Source: Bacteroidota bacterium (GTDB taxonomy: Bacteria; Bacteroidota; Bacteroidia; Cytophagales; Cyclobacteriaceae). Taken from it: DNA of 14,344 nucleotides. The stretch lies in NCBI GenBank assembly GCA_024643595.1, contig JAHEMS010000035.1:1-14344 (forward strand), given 5' to 3'. Below are positions 1-7,287 of the stretch, in pieces. The position numbers and the translations under genes were made by a program. How positions within the stretch are numbered: position 1 is the stretch's first letter; every line of letters starts with the position of its first letter. Below the pieces are notes generated by a model. That model searched no databases, had not been told where the DNA came from, and worked only from the letters and a program-made list of their open reading frames with translations.

Positions 1-160
1 TGATGAGACTTCTGTGTCCTATAGCGTCCAGTGCTTCGCAAAAAATATTGAGGATGTACTGAAATACCTCAACGAACATGCGCAACCCATCACAGAGCTT
101 CATCGGGAGAGATTTAAAGATAGACACGTAGCCTTCAACACTCTTCTGGATGAAATCTAG
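1..160 (+). CDS. DUF4286-family protein, C-terminal fragment (5' end outside window)
   Basis: Reading from base 2, an open frame of 52 codons runs to TAG at 158-160 with no start codon that looks native, so the gene begins before the window. The peptide starts DETSVSYSVQCFAKNIEDVL and ends with a R-H-V-A-F-N-T-L-L-D-E-I tail. The pattern (S/T)YS(V/I)Q-x-x-A-K followed by a helix and then RF-x-x-(x)-VAF-x-TLL is what I remember of the small (about 100 aa) DUF4286 proteins common in Bacteroidota, which have no established function. About half the protein is therefore visible. It is too short to appear as a standard predicted frame. It converges on the acetyltransferase gene and shares the CTAG at 157-160 with it. 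The family call rests on motif memory and is fairly confident; the function is unknown. Confidence 0.72.
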   Translation, partial: DETSVSYSVQCFAKNIEDVLKYLNEHAQPITELHRERFKDRHVAFNTLLDEI

Positions 161-633
161 GGAATCTTAAAAAAGTTTTTTATTTGCGATGATTCGAGGT
201 GGCAATTATTCCACTCGTTATCAAATCTCGTTTGGTATCTCTTGTAAAATTCAATGGCTTGCGAATTCCAGTCCAGCACTTGCCACATCATTCCCGTACA
301 ATTTCCCAATAATACTTTTTTCATTGTTTCTTCAAACAACAATTTCCCGATTCCCTTTCCCCGCTGGTTTTTTGTCACAACGATATCTTCAAGATAAAGA
401 CGCTTTCCCTTCCAGGTTGAATACCGATAGTAATAAAGTGCGATGCCATGAATCTTTTGGTCTTCTTCCGCCACAAAAAATCCAAATATCGGGTTTGAAC
501 CAAAGCCATCTTCCTCGAGTCTGTCCACTGTGTTACTAACCTCGTGCAACGCTTTTTCAAAGTCAGCTAGTTCCTTGATGAGTTCAAGCGCTCGAGGCAA
601 ATCACTTTTTATTCCATCTCGTATTACTACCAT
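157..633 (-). CDS. GNAT N-acetyltransferase, spermidine/thialysine (SSAT-like) type
   Basis: A 158-residue single-domain cytosolic GNAT enzyme, the usual length for this family, which moves acetyl from acetyl-CoA to an amine. The acetyl-CoA pyrophosphate loop is Q-R-G-K-G-I-G at residues 90-96, directly after the motif-A strand LEDIVV (81-86). Ahead of it, YYRYSTWKG (68-76) is a hallmark of the SSAT branch (eukaryotic SAT1/SAT2 and bacterial relatives). WQVLDWNSQAIEFYKR (117-132) is the motif-B segment with the conserved W-N and F-Y-K. The acceptor could be a polyamine, thialysine or another small amine; sequence alone does not decide. The stretch after FYKR, where relatives usually have a L-G-A turn, reads YQTRF here, a local divergence. 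The gene lies just beyond the motility-operon terminator, so it needs its own promoter, but I saw no clear one. Its TAG overlaps the stop of the convergent DUF4286 gene. Confidence 0.88.
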   Translation of the reverse strand: MVVIRDGIKSDLPRALELIKELADFEKALHEVSNTVDRLEEDGFGSNPIFGFFVAEEDQKIHGIALYYYRYSTWKGKRLYLEDIVVTKNQRGKGIGKLLFEETMKKVLLGNCTGMMWQVLDWNSQAIEFYKRYQTRFDNEWNNCHLESSQIKNFFKIP

Positions 634-644
634 GATCTACGTGT

Positions 645-680
645 AAATCAAAAAGGCCTCATAAGAGGCCTTTTTGATTT
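645..680 (-). terminator. Rho-independent terminator of the porP-gldKLMN operon (perfect 16-bp stem)
   Basis: Bases 645-660 and 665-680 are exact reverse complements with a 4-base ATAA loop. The arm is aaatcaaaaaggcctc, so on either strand the GC-rich core (ggcctc) is followed by a TTTTT run inside the outer stem. It sits 22 bases past the gldN stop and 11 bases upstream of the acetyltransferase start. It therefore most likely ends gldN transcription on the minus strand. The symmetry would also let it stop plus-strand readthrough. Confidence 0.9.
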
Positions 681-702
681 ATTCTATATTTTATTATTCC
701 TC

Positions 703-1599
703 TTAGTATTCCCAAAGATTATGCTCTTTCTCCATCATTTTCATCTCTTCTTCCCAACGGGCAAATACTGCCTCACCCCAAGTTCTTCCATTATTTATAT
801 AAATCTGTTGAATGGTGTAATCCCCTGGATTTTCAACTTTTTCAATTACCCCATGAAAAAGTCTCAACTTAAATGCATCCACATATGACCTGTTCTCAGA
901 TGGATTATATCTATTTCTCCATAACACCTGTTCTCTAACATTCATATCCTTACTGTGCGAAGCCTTCTCAACCAGATCATAAAATTCCTTATACTTGACA
1001 TAACCAATCGGGTTTATATCTGTTGAACCTGACTTTTGAGCCATTAATCCAATTGCCTGCGGGTCATAATATAATCTTGATCTTCTCTTATCAAAAATCA
1101 CATCTTCAACAAGCACAATTCCTACTACTGTACTCTTGGTAAAATACTCTGTCTGATTTATGGACAATTGCCACCAATCAATATCAGTTGGTAAGTGGCC
1201 TTGATTATCATTTCTAGTTGATTCATAATTCTTGCCATTATAACTAACTGCTTCATTTATGAAATAAGATTTCGCCGGCTCATAGGCAAACTCCATAATA
1301 GCTTTATTACTAACAATTACCTCCTCGGGCTTCATGGTGCTCGTTAATGAATCATTATACACAGCAATAGCACCACTTTGAATACTTTGAAGCAAGAACT
1401 GAGCGATATCTGACTTTGCGGACTTGAAACCGGCATTCTGTTTTTCGTTAAGATCCACCACTCGCCATACTCTGAACCGATATAGTTGTTCATAATAGGG
1501 TATTTTTTCAACAGAATTCGGATTGACGATTGTATCCTGCTGGGCGAATAATGCCGAGGTAAAACCAATAAAGAAAAGAAGACTACTTATAAATTTCAT
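703..1599 (-). CDS. gldN: Gliding motility / type IX secretion protein GldN (PorN)
   Basis: This is the periplasmic partner of the GldK lipoprotein. Together they form the ring under the outer membrane that belongs to the type IX secretion/gliding machine. The 298-residue length is normal for the family (about 300). An N-terminal signal peptide (K2, hydrophobic 4-16, cleavage probably after A19 in SALFA-QQD) sends it to the periplasm. Family landmarks I recognise are PYYEQLYRFRVWRVVDLNEKQN (34-55), the matching 'I/L-Y-R-x-R-x-W-R' opening of GldN proteins, and the C-terminal EHNLWEY (292-298), which F. johnsoniae GldN also carries as WEHDLWEY. It starts 10 bases after the gldM stop, with only a weak A-rich leader, so it is surely co-transcribed and perhaps translationally coupled. 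It is the last gene of the operon, followed by the terminator at 645-680. Confidence 0.95.
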   Translation of the reverse strand: MKFISSLLFFIGFTSALFAQQDTIVNPNSVEKIPYYEQLYRFRVWRVVDLNEKQNAGFKSAKSDIAQFLLQSIQSGAIAVYNDSLTSTMKPEEVIVSNKAIMEFAYEPAKSYFINEAVSYNGKNYESTRNDNQGHLPTDIDWWQLSINQTEYFTKSTVVGIVLVEDVIFDKRRSRLYYDPQAIGLMAQKSGSTDINPIGYVKYKEFYDLVEKASHSKDMNVREQVLWRNRYNPSENRSYVDAFKLRLFHGVIEKVENPGDYTIQQIYINNGRTWGEAVFARWEEEMKMMEKEHNLWEY

Positions 1600-1609
1600 T
1601 CGCTAAATT

Positions 1610-3187
1610 TTATTTACCCATTACAAATGAACCCTCCAGCTTGGAATTTACAGGCTTTCTGTCATCGTCCCCTGGTTCCCAAGTTGAGCGCACTACTTGT
1701 ACATTATATACAGAAAAACTGTCACCTGATCTTAGTCCATATTTTCCCACCTCAATATTTCCGGAATTAAGTGTAAGCGGCGTTTTCCCTGTAATTTGCA
1801 GCGTCATACTCACAATTCTATACCCTGCATCCTTTTGATTTTGTCTGACAAATGTTTCGTCATCAATTTCCGGAACCAACCTAACTATACTTGTACCAGG
1901 AGGGATGCCACGTTTAACATCATATTCTGCATTTCCTACCATTAATTTTGCCCTAGGCATAGGTACCTGCTTGGCTTTAAACTTCTTAATTTCAATCTGA
2001 TTCCCATTTACACTTACCCTTACATCCATCTGAGGTCTTTTTGGGATAAGTACAAATTTACCGGGTCCTTGAGATACCACTTTACCCTGATCACCAGGAG
2101 CACTTAAAGAAATTCCAGAAGCTTCTGCTAAACCCTGAACACTTACCGTCATCTCGTTTCCGCAATCCAAGTACAGTGTACTTGCACTTTCAGATTCAAA
2201 TTTGGCAACTGGTCTGGCAACCTTATAGCGAATAACATCTTCATAGGGCTTGCCCTTTACATTAATCTTTACCTTATACGAAGCTTCAGCCAACCCATTT
2301 TTATCATATGTCCCACCGGAAGTTCTAAACTTAATTTTACCCATTTTAATACCGGTAACTGGGTCTTTTTCAACAGGAACAACTCCACCATTAAAGAACA
2401 TTTCTGGCTCTTCATCAGAGGCCGCGGCAATAAATAAATCTGCGGTATATTCTTGTCCTGCTACCAATGTATTTGACTCCGCTCTAACCATGGGCACTAC
2501 CCTGCTGAATTTTATCTGTGTAGCTTCTGTAAGATTAAATAATGTGTCCAAAGCAGCCATCTCATACTCAAGAACTTTTGTTTGCATCTGACTCACCGTT
2601 GCCACGGCAGCCATAGTAGGTGTTAATTCAAAAGAAAATTGAAGGAATGTTTTGTCAAGTTGATTGGTATTATTCTTAAACTCATCAAAATCTTCAGCCT
2701 TTTTCGTCAATTTTTCAAATGGCGTCTTAAGCCCCATTATCTTATTCAAATCCGCAACGTAGCCAGTCAACTTCTTTTCATATTCAATACCTACTTCCGG
2801 TTTATTGCTATCCAGCATCAGCTCTTCGGCTCTATGTGTATCAAGAACAAGTTCCTCGCCCTCAATAGCTGTGCCATCAGGTTGAGTAGTCATTTGTTTC
2901 TTTAGACCATCCAGATAAACAATCATTGCTTTCGCAAGCTCTGTCACCTGCTTAGCCTTTTCCTTTGCGGCTAATGCACTGGGTTCCTGACTAGTTGAAG
3001 CAAGTATAGACTCTAACTTCATATTGTTAGTAACCGTATTCTCGCCTATCATTTTAACCAGCGTGTCGTCGATGATAGCAAATTTTTCGAGTACTGCATT
3101 ACTTACATTAAGCGCCAGGAGCGCAGTAAGTACCAAGTACATCATGCCAATCATCTTTTGCCTGGGAGTTTCCTTACCACCTGCCAT
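1610..3187 (-). CDS. gldM: Gliding motility / type IX secretion motor protein GldM (PorM)
   Basis: GldM is the inner-membrane and periplasm-spanning half of the proton-driven GldLM motor. A homodimer threads one helix each through a GldL pentamer and transmits motion to the GldKN ring. The 525-residue length matches the family (about 510-520). The start MAGGKETPRQKMIGMMYLVLTALLALNVSNAVLEKF is the family signature. Arg9, reported as essential in F. johnsoniae GldM, is R9 here. A single transmembrane helix spans about residues 12-29. The periplasmic part begins with a helical region (about 35-215), and the rest is a series of beta-rich domains (GGVVPVEKDPVTG, QGPGKFVLIPKRP and similar). It sits 68 bases after the gldL stop and 10 bases before gldN. 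Nothing is truncated or odd. Confidence 0.96.
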   Translation of the reverse strand: MAGGKETPRQKMIGMMYLVLTALLALNVSNAVLEKFAIIDDTLVKMIGENTVTNNMKLESILASTSQEPSALAAKEKAKQVTELAKAMIVYLDGLKKQMTTQPDGTAIEGEELVLDTHRAEELMLDSNKPEVGIEYEKKLTGYVADLNKIMGLKTPFEKLTKKAEDFDEFKNNTNQLDKTFLQFSFELTPTMAAVATVSQMQTKVLEYEMAALDTLFNLTEATQIKFSRVVPMVRAESNTLVAGQEYTADLFIAAASDEEPEMFFNGGVVPVEKDPVTGIKMGKIKFRTSGGTYDKNGLAEASYKVKINVKGKPYEDVIRYKVARPVAKFESESASTLYLDCGNEMTVSVQGLAEASGISLSAPGDQGKVVSQGPGKFVLIPKRPQMDVRVSVNGNQIEIKKFKAKQVPMPRAKLMVGNAEYDVKRGIPPGTSIVRLVPEIDDETFVRQNQKDAGYRIVSMTLQITGKTPLTLNSGNIEVGKYGLRSGDSFSVYNVQVVRSTWEPGDDDRKPVNSKLEGSFVMGK

Positions 3188-3255
3188 GGTTTCTTATATT
3201 TAGTTGGTTAGAAATCAAAATCATTTTAACATTCAATATTCAAGAGATCGTAGCC

Positions 3256-4074
3256 TTAGCTTTTCATTGCTGTCAGCATTCCTCCATAAACCTTATTAAG
3301 AGCTGTAATATTATTTGTAAGGCTTCCTAATTCAGAAGTAAATTTACTGGTGTTCTCACCCACCTTAGATAATCCTTGCATGGCTCCGGTTAGGCTTTCA
3401 TAGAATTTGTTCATGTTCTTAACATGAGAATCCGCATCCTTTAACTCCATTTCATAAATAGTATTAAGAGCAGCAAGGTTCTTGGTTACTTTTTGAACCT
3501 GGCTATGGTATTCACTGGTATCCTTCGAAGCATCTGCCATGGCCGAAACAGCCTTCATAGCGGTACCATAAGATTTATTCATTTCCTGCAATGCGGTAGA
3601 AGCTGATTGCACATTCTTAGCATATTCGTTGGTTGCGACTGCCGCGTTCGAAAGATTGTTCATTTGAGATGCCGAAGTAGCTAAATTGGTTAACCCTTTA
3701 CCCAGGTTATCCAAAAGGTTTTGGTCTACTTTAGCAGTTTTGAGCATTTCGTCAATCTTCAGAAGTGGAGACTCTCCACCAGCAGGACGGTTGCTGATTC
3801 TGGTAGCTGTTGGATTAACCGGACCTTCATAATCTTCAGCTAATTCAGGATAAACTTTTGACCAATCTGGCTCTTCGTGCTTGGGTTCAAAAGCACTTAA
3901 GAAGAAAATACCTGCTTCTACGCTCAATCCTATCATCAACATCGCATTGGCTCCTTCCAAGTGGAGAATTTTAAATAGTGCTCCAATAATTACAACCGCT
4001 GCACCAATACCATATACTTTGGGCATGATGGTTGCGAAGAATAACGAAACAAATCCGCCTTTTTTCTTTGCCAT
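3256..4074 (-). CDS. gldL: Gliding motility / type IX secretion motor protein GldL (PorL)
   Basis: GldL is the cytoplasmic-membrane stator-like partner of GldM and carries the proton path that powers secretion and gliding. It has two transmembrane helices (about 18-37 and 44-61) followed by a long cytoplasmic tail. The residues I recall from F. johnsoniae as functionally important (Tyr13, Lys27, His30, Glu49, Glu59) align to Y21, K35, H38, E53 and E63 here, in YGIGAAVVIIGALFK-xx-H and SVEAGIFFLSAFEP. The DWSKVYPEL segment (70-78) is also typical. At 272 residues it is longer than the F. johnsoniae protein as I remember it (about 215). The extra length lies in a helical, Ala/Asn/Ser-rich, heptad-like tail (about 110-270) resembling a coiled coil. 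It begins 56 bases after gldK. Confidence 0.95.
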   Translation of the reverse strand: MAKKKGGFVSLFFATIMPKVYGIGAAVVIIGALFKILHLEGANAMLMIGLSVEAGIFFLSAFEPKHEEPDWSKVYPELAEDYEGPVNPTATRISNRPAGGESPLLKIDEMLKTAKVDQNLLDNLGKGLTNLATSASQMNNLSNAAVATNEYAKNVQSASTALQEMNKSYGTAMKAVSAMADASKDTSEYHSQVQKVTKNLAALNTIYEMELKDADSHVKNMNKFYESLTGAMQGLSKVGENTSKFTSELGSLTNNITALNKVYGGMLTAMKS

Positions 4075-4130
4075 GATTCTTAAAATTTAAGTTTAGTCCG
4101 TTTTTTTTATAAATATAACCAGAGTTTTAA

Positions 4131-5276
4131 TTATTCAATTTTAAATTCCGTGCCTGAAGAGCGTCCTAAACTGGTCATCGCACAACGAAAACCAATATAT
4201 GCTCTGGTGGAATCTTTATATTCATAAGTTCTGGTTCCTGTTTCTAAATAATAAGCTACATCTTTCCACGAACCTCCCCTAACTACTTTTCTTGCATTGT
4301 ATGTTTCCTTTGAATTACCTGCCTGGTCATACGCGTTCTTATCAATATATTGTGGGTTAAGATCCCATACCGTTGGCACAGATGCCGGATTAAAATCATC
4401 CAAGCACCATTCAGCCGCATTCCCTGCCATATCCACCAAGCCGTAATCATTTGGAAAGTATATACCTACTGGCGAAGTGTAAGCAAATCCATCATCATAA
4501 AAGTTACCACGACCAGGTTTGAAGTTTGCTAACATACATCCCTTCGAGTTTCTGATGTAAGGATTTCCCCATGGATACTTAGCCATATCTCTTCCTCCAC
4601 GGGCAGCATATTCCCACTCTGCTTCAGAGGGTAATCTGAAAGCAGGCATAGGAGGCTTGTCTCCATCATTTTTTCTCCACTGATTAAGGAATGCTGTTCT
4701 CCACTTACCAAAAAATACGGCTCCCTCCCAACTAACACCAACTACTGGATACTCCTGATAACCGGGATGTTGCCAATAATAATTTACTAATGGATCGCCC
4801 ATATGATGTGAGAAGTCCTTCATCCAAACCGTGGTGTCTGGATTATATTTCTCCATAAAATCTTCTTTTGATACCTGGGGAAAATTAACTAATCCTTCTG
4901 CTCCTGCTGACATGTTAGGCCCATTGGGGTCCAAAAAATAGGTAGTAAACTGAAGGTACTCATCATTGGTGATTTCGGTTTCATCCATAAAGAATCCACC
5001 AATCGTAATCTGTTTATTAAAATTTATTTGAGTTGACGCCGGATCTTCATCAGCCTGGCCCATATGAAAAGTGCCGGCAGGAACTGGAACCATACCAAAA
5101 GGAATAATGACACCCCAATCAGGTCTTCTTTCTATGTTGGACTGACCAACCAAGTCGCCATTTGCTTCCCCACCACCTTTACCACCAATTCCAAGCAGGC
5201 CGCAGCTTCCTAAGATAGATCCGACTATAATGATCAGTCCATAACCTGCGACTTTAGAAGAAAACATTTTGCTCAT
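4131..5276 (-). CDS. gldK: Gliding motility / type IX secretion lipoprotein GldK (PorK), SUMF1/FGE fold
   Basis: GldK is an outer-membrane lipoprotein that forms the periplasmic ring with GldN. The signal peptide ends in lipobox L22-G-S-C25, so Cys25 is the lipidated residue. The remainder is a formylglycine-generating-enzyme (FGE/sulfatase-modifying) fold. GMVPVPAGTFHMG (61-73), TEITNDEYLQF (100-110), PVVGVSWEGAVFFGKWR (177-193), RLPSEAEWEYAARGG (214-228), YGLVDMAGNAAEW (278-290) and VVRGGSWKD...GFRCAM (331-367) follow each other in family order. The two copper-binding catalytic cysteines of true FGE, which follow the GGS(W/Y) motif, are replaced by D339 and L344, so it is structural rather than enzymatic. 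Related GldJ has the same fold, but position between porP and gldL identifies this as gldK. It is 139 bases downstream of porP; I saw no clean promoter in that gap. Confidence 0.94.
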   Translation of the reverse strand: MSKMFSSKVAGYGLIIIVGSILGSCGLLGIGGKGGGEANGDLVGQSNIERRPDWGVIIPFGMVPVPAGTFHMGQADEDPASTQINFNKQITIGGFFMDETEITNDEYLQFTTYFLDPNGPNMSAGAEGLVNFPQVSKEDFMEKYNPDTTVWMKDFSHHMGDPLVNYYWQHPGYQEYPVVGVSWEGAVFFGKWRTAFLNQWRKNDGDKPPMPAFRLPSEAEWEYAARGGRDMAKYPWGNPYIRNSKGCMLANFKPGRGNFYDDGFAYTSPVGIYFPNDYGLVDMAGNAAEWCLDDFNPASVPTVWDLNPQYIDKNAYDQAGNSKETYNARKVVRGGSWKDVAYYLETGTRTYEYKDSTRAYIGFRCAMTSLGRSSGTEFKIE

Positions 5277-5415
5277 ACTTTTTTTATTAGATCCAGTGTT
5301 TCGGTTTACAAAGCAAACGCTAAAGACCCGAAAGTTATTCTTTTTCGCCCTTTAATTAAATATACGAAGTACCAAATTCATTAAAATATTAAAAAAACCA
5401 AAATAAATTATCGAT

Positions 5416-6366
5416 TTAGTGTCTATATCGGGGGGTTCTAATAACTTTTTTCCCGCTAGCCGGATTTATCGGTAATTGATATGTGAGCAAAAACTCATGT
5501 GATGTCGGCTGCTTTGCATCTTGATCCTTAATCACATAATCCAACCCATATCCCAACTTTAACGACTTGTCTTTCAATATACTATATCCTAACATAAGAA
5601 TGGCTGCCTCCGATTGTCTAAACGACAAACCTCCCCACATCGTATCTTTATAAAATGCAATTCCTCCAACATCAAAGGTTGTTTTTGTGAAATCCGACTT
5701 AACCAGGGCAGAAAATTGAAACCTTAAATCAAAATTCACTTCGTAGTAATAGCCCCCCGTCAGATAGGCATGGGTCTCAAGCGCATTGCGCTGACTTAAG
5801 CCAAAATCAAATGTAGATTTTATCAAGTGGTTAAAGCTGAGCCCAACATAATATTTTTCGCGTTGCAAAAATGCCCCTACCGCTAAATCAGGACGGACTT
5901 GTGATTCCTTACCAGAACTTTTTAGGACAGGGTCGTTTTGATCAATGGGTCTATAAAGATTGAAGTTGACGGTTTGAGAATATATGCCTGCCTTCATTCC
6001 AAAACTTAGCTTACCTTTTTTTACAGGCAAATGATAGGCATATGAAGTTTGTGCTTCCAGATTATTTTGAGGTCCTAATCGGTCATTGACGATATAGCCA
6101 CCAAAGCCACCCTTCAATTTATAAACCGGTGTTGTGAAACTTACTATCTGGGTAGTTGGGGCGCCTCCTCCGCCAAAGGTTGGTTGATATCCCAGCCATT
6201 GACTTCTATGAATAGCTGTGAATTTCGTAAGCCCTTCAACACCAGCATATGCAGGATTATAATATAAGGTATTAAACATGTAATGTGTAAACTGAGGATC
6301 CTGCTGACCAAACAAATTGGCTTGTACGGATGCGGCTAATATTAAGAGTAGAAGAATCCTTTTCAC
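5416..6366 (-). CDS. porP: Type IX secretion outer-membrane protein, PorP/SprF family
   Basis: A 316-residue outer-membrane protein. The signal peptide (K2-R3, hydrophobic 4-16, cleavage near NLFG-QQD) is followed by the family opening QDPQFTHYMFNTLYYNPAYAG (22-42) and then alternating amphipathic strands such as GGFGGYIVNDRLG and LSFGMKAGIYSQTVNF, as expected for a membrane beta-barrel. PorP/SprF proteins help present or secrete type IX cargo, and the porP-porK-porL-porM-porN order of Porphyromonas gingivalis is reproduced here. The start is GTG at 6364-6366. An in-frame TGA lies 12 bases upstream and the next ATG in frame is codon 30, beyond the signal peptide. AAAGAG three bases before the GTG is a plausible ribosome site. 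Many genomes hold several PorP/SprF paralogues, so porP rather than sprF is chosen from the neighbourhood. Confidence 0.92.
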   Translation of the reverse strand: MKRILLLLILAASVQANLFGQQDPQFTHYMFNTLYYNPAYAGVEGLTKFTAIHRSQWLGYQPTFGGGGAPTTQIVSFTTPVYKLKGGFGGYIVNDRLGPQNNLEAQTSYAYHLPVKKGKLSFGMKAGIYSQTVNFNLYRPIDQNDPVLKSSGKESQVRPDLAVGAFLQREKYYVGLSFNHLIKSTFDFGLSQRNALETHAYLTGGYYYEVNFDLRFQFSALVKSDFTKTTFDVGGIAFYKDTMWGGLSFRQSEAAILMLGYSILKDKSLKLGYGLDYVIKDQDAKQPTSHEFLLTYQLPINPASGKKVIRTPRYRH

Positions 6367-6375
6367 ATTCTCTTT
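6363..6375 (-). promoter_or_regulatory. porP translation start: AAAGAG ribosome site, GTG start overlapping an ATG-TGA start-stop
   Basis: On the minus strand the sequence reads AAAGAG-AAT-GTG-AAA. The GTG (6366-6364) is the forced start of porP because the frame is closed by TGA 12 bases upstream. An ATG in another frame overlaps it at 6368-6366 and is followed at once by TGA (6365-6363), giving a two-codon start-stop on top of the real start. Seen directly; any effect on initiation is inference. Confidence 0.6.
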
Positions 6376-6389
6376 GGGTCAACTGGACT

Positions 6390-6422
6390 TAAAGATAAGC
6401 GAATTCAGATTACACTTTCAAA
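6390..6422 (-). promoter_or_regulatory. Candidate Bacteroidota-type promoter for porP
   Basis: On the minus strand, TTTG (6422-6419) and TATCTTTA (6397-6390) are separated by 21 bases. The Bacteroidota sigma-ABfr consensus is a -33 TTTG/TTG and a -7 TAnnTTTG about 19-21 bases apart; the last base of the -7 box is off. It lies 23 bases before the porP start codon, which would give a short leader holding AAAGAG. This is the best candidate for driving the whole motility operon, but it is one mismatch short. Confidence 0.38.
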
Positions 6423-6488
6423 AAATAATGCTTAAAGTATTTGCAACCTTGATTGTTGGCAAATGACAAAAAGGCAAATCTCCGGAAG

Positions 6489-7265
6489 TTATTTTATTCC
6501 GTTCGCTACCTTAATATACAATTCCAAGGCACCTGTCATAGAAGGTGCATTAGGCAAAGGCGCCTCGATGTCTAAAATCAAATTGGCATCCATTACTGCT
6601 TTCGCCGTGGTTGGGCCAAATGCGGCAATGCGTGTATTATTTTGTATAAAATCAGGGAAGTTCATCATGAGTGAATTTATCCCTGAGGGGCTAAAGAAAG
6701 CAAGGATATCATAGTATACATTCTTCAAATCACTCAAATTGGCGGCCACAGTATGGTACATAACTGCCTCCGTAAAGTGGAATCCATTTTCCTGTAAAAA
6801 ATCCGGTATGTCGTTTTTCCTGATGTCGGAGCACGGGAACAGGAACTTTTCGTTTTTGTGTTTTTTGATGATCTCTAAAAGATCTTTGGTATCCTTTAGC
6901 CCGGAGAAGATTTTTCTCTTTCGAATTACGATGTACTTCTGAAGATAGTTGGAAGTCTGATCGGAGATACAAAAATATTTCATCTCCGGGGGCATCTCAA
7001 TCTTTAGTTCCAGGCAAATAGAAAAGAAATGATCCACGGCATGCCGGCTTGTAAAAATGACAGCGGTATGCTGAAGAATTTCTATTTTTTGTTTTCTAAA
7101 TTCCTTAATAGGAACAGCTTCAACCTGAATAAACGGGCGAAAATCAATCTTAAGATTGAATTTTTCAGCAAGTTTTAAATAGGGCGAGTTTGCATCGGTA
7201 GGAGCCTCCTGAGTGACCAAAATGCTTTTTACTTTTCGCACTCTGTCATTAGCAGTTTCAGTCAT
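6489..7265 (-). CDS. hemD: Uroporphyrinogen-III synthase
   Basis: HemD cyclises hydroxymethylbilane to uroporphyrinogen III with inversion of ring D, in the cytosolic tetrapyrrole (heme/siroheme) pathway. The 258-residue length is normal. The two Rossmann-like lobes are visible. KVKSILVTQEAP...SPYLKLAEK (11-34) and the DFRPFIQVEAV...FRKQKIEILQHTAVIFTSRHAVDHFF span (41-81) belong to the first lobe and match Bacteroidota HemD as I know it. MKYFCIS (95-101), FLFPCSDI (141-148), FFSPSGINSL (190-199) and the closing AAFGPTTAKAV (214-224) follow. It is 22 bases behind the DUF4271 gene and so is probably expressed from that promoter. The following porP is 122 bases away and likely separate. Confidence 0.9.
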   Translation of the reverse strand: MTETANDRVRKVKSILVTQEAPTDANSPYLKLAEKFNLKIDFRPFIQVEAVPIKEFRKQKIEILQHTAVIFTSRHAVDHFFSICLELKIEMPPEMKYFCISDQTSNYLQKYIVIRKRKIFSGLKDTKDLLEIIKKHKNEKFLFPCSDIRKNDIPDFLQENGFHFTEAVMYHTVAANLSDLKNVYYDILAFFSPSGINSLMMNFPDFIQNNTRIAAFGPTTAKAVMDANLILDIEAPLPNAPSMTGALELYIKVANGIK

Positions 7266-7287
7266 AGCAACACGTATCGAGTTCGGC

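Noticed and set aside
189..539. Plus-strand open frame of 116 codons inside the acetyltransferase gene
   Set aside because: Antisense shadow of a gene with clear GNAT motifs; low-complexity product without family features.
4079..4091. Palindrome CTTAAA-A-TTTAAG followed by a T8 run between gldK and gldL, as a terminator or operator
   Set aside because: The stem is AT-only, and on the transcribed (minus) strand the A-run precedes the stem instead of a T-run following it. gldL must be transcribed with gldK.
6458..6479. Direct repeat GGCAAAT (6458-6464 and 6473-6479) downstream of hemD
   Set aside because: Seven bases, two copies, no further copies seen nearby; likely chance.
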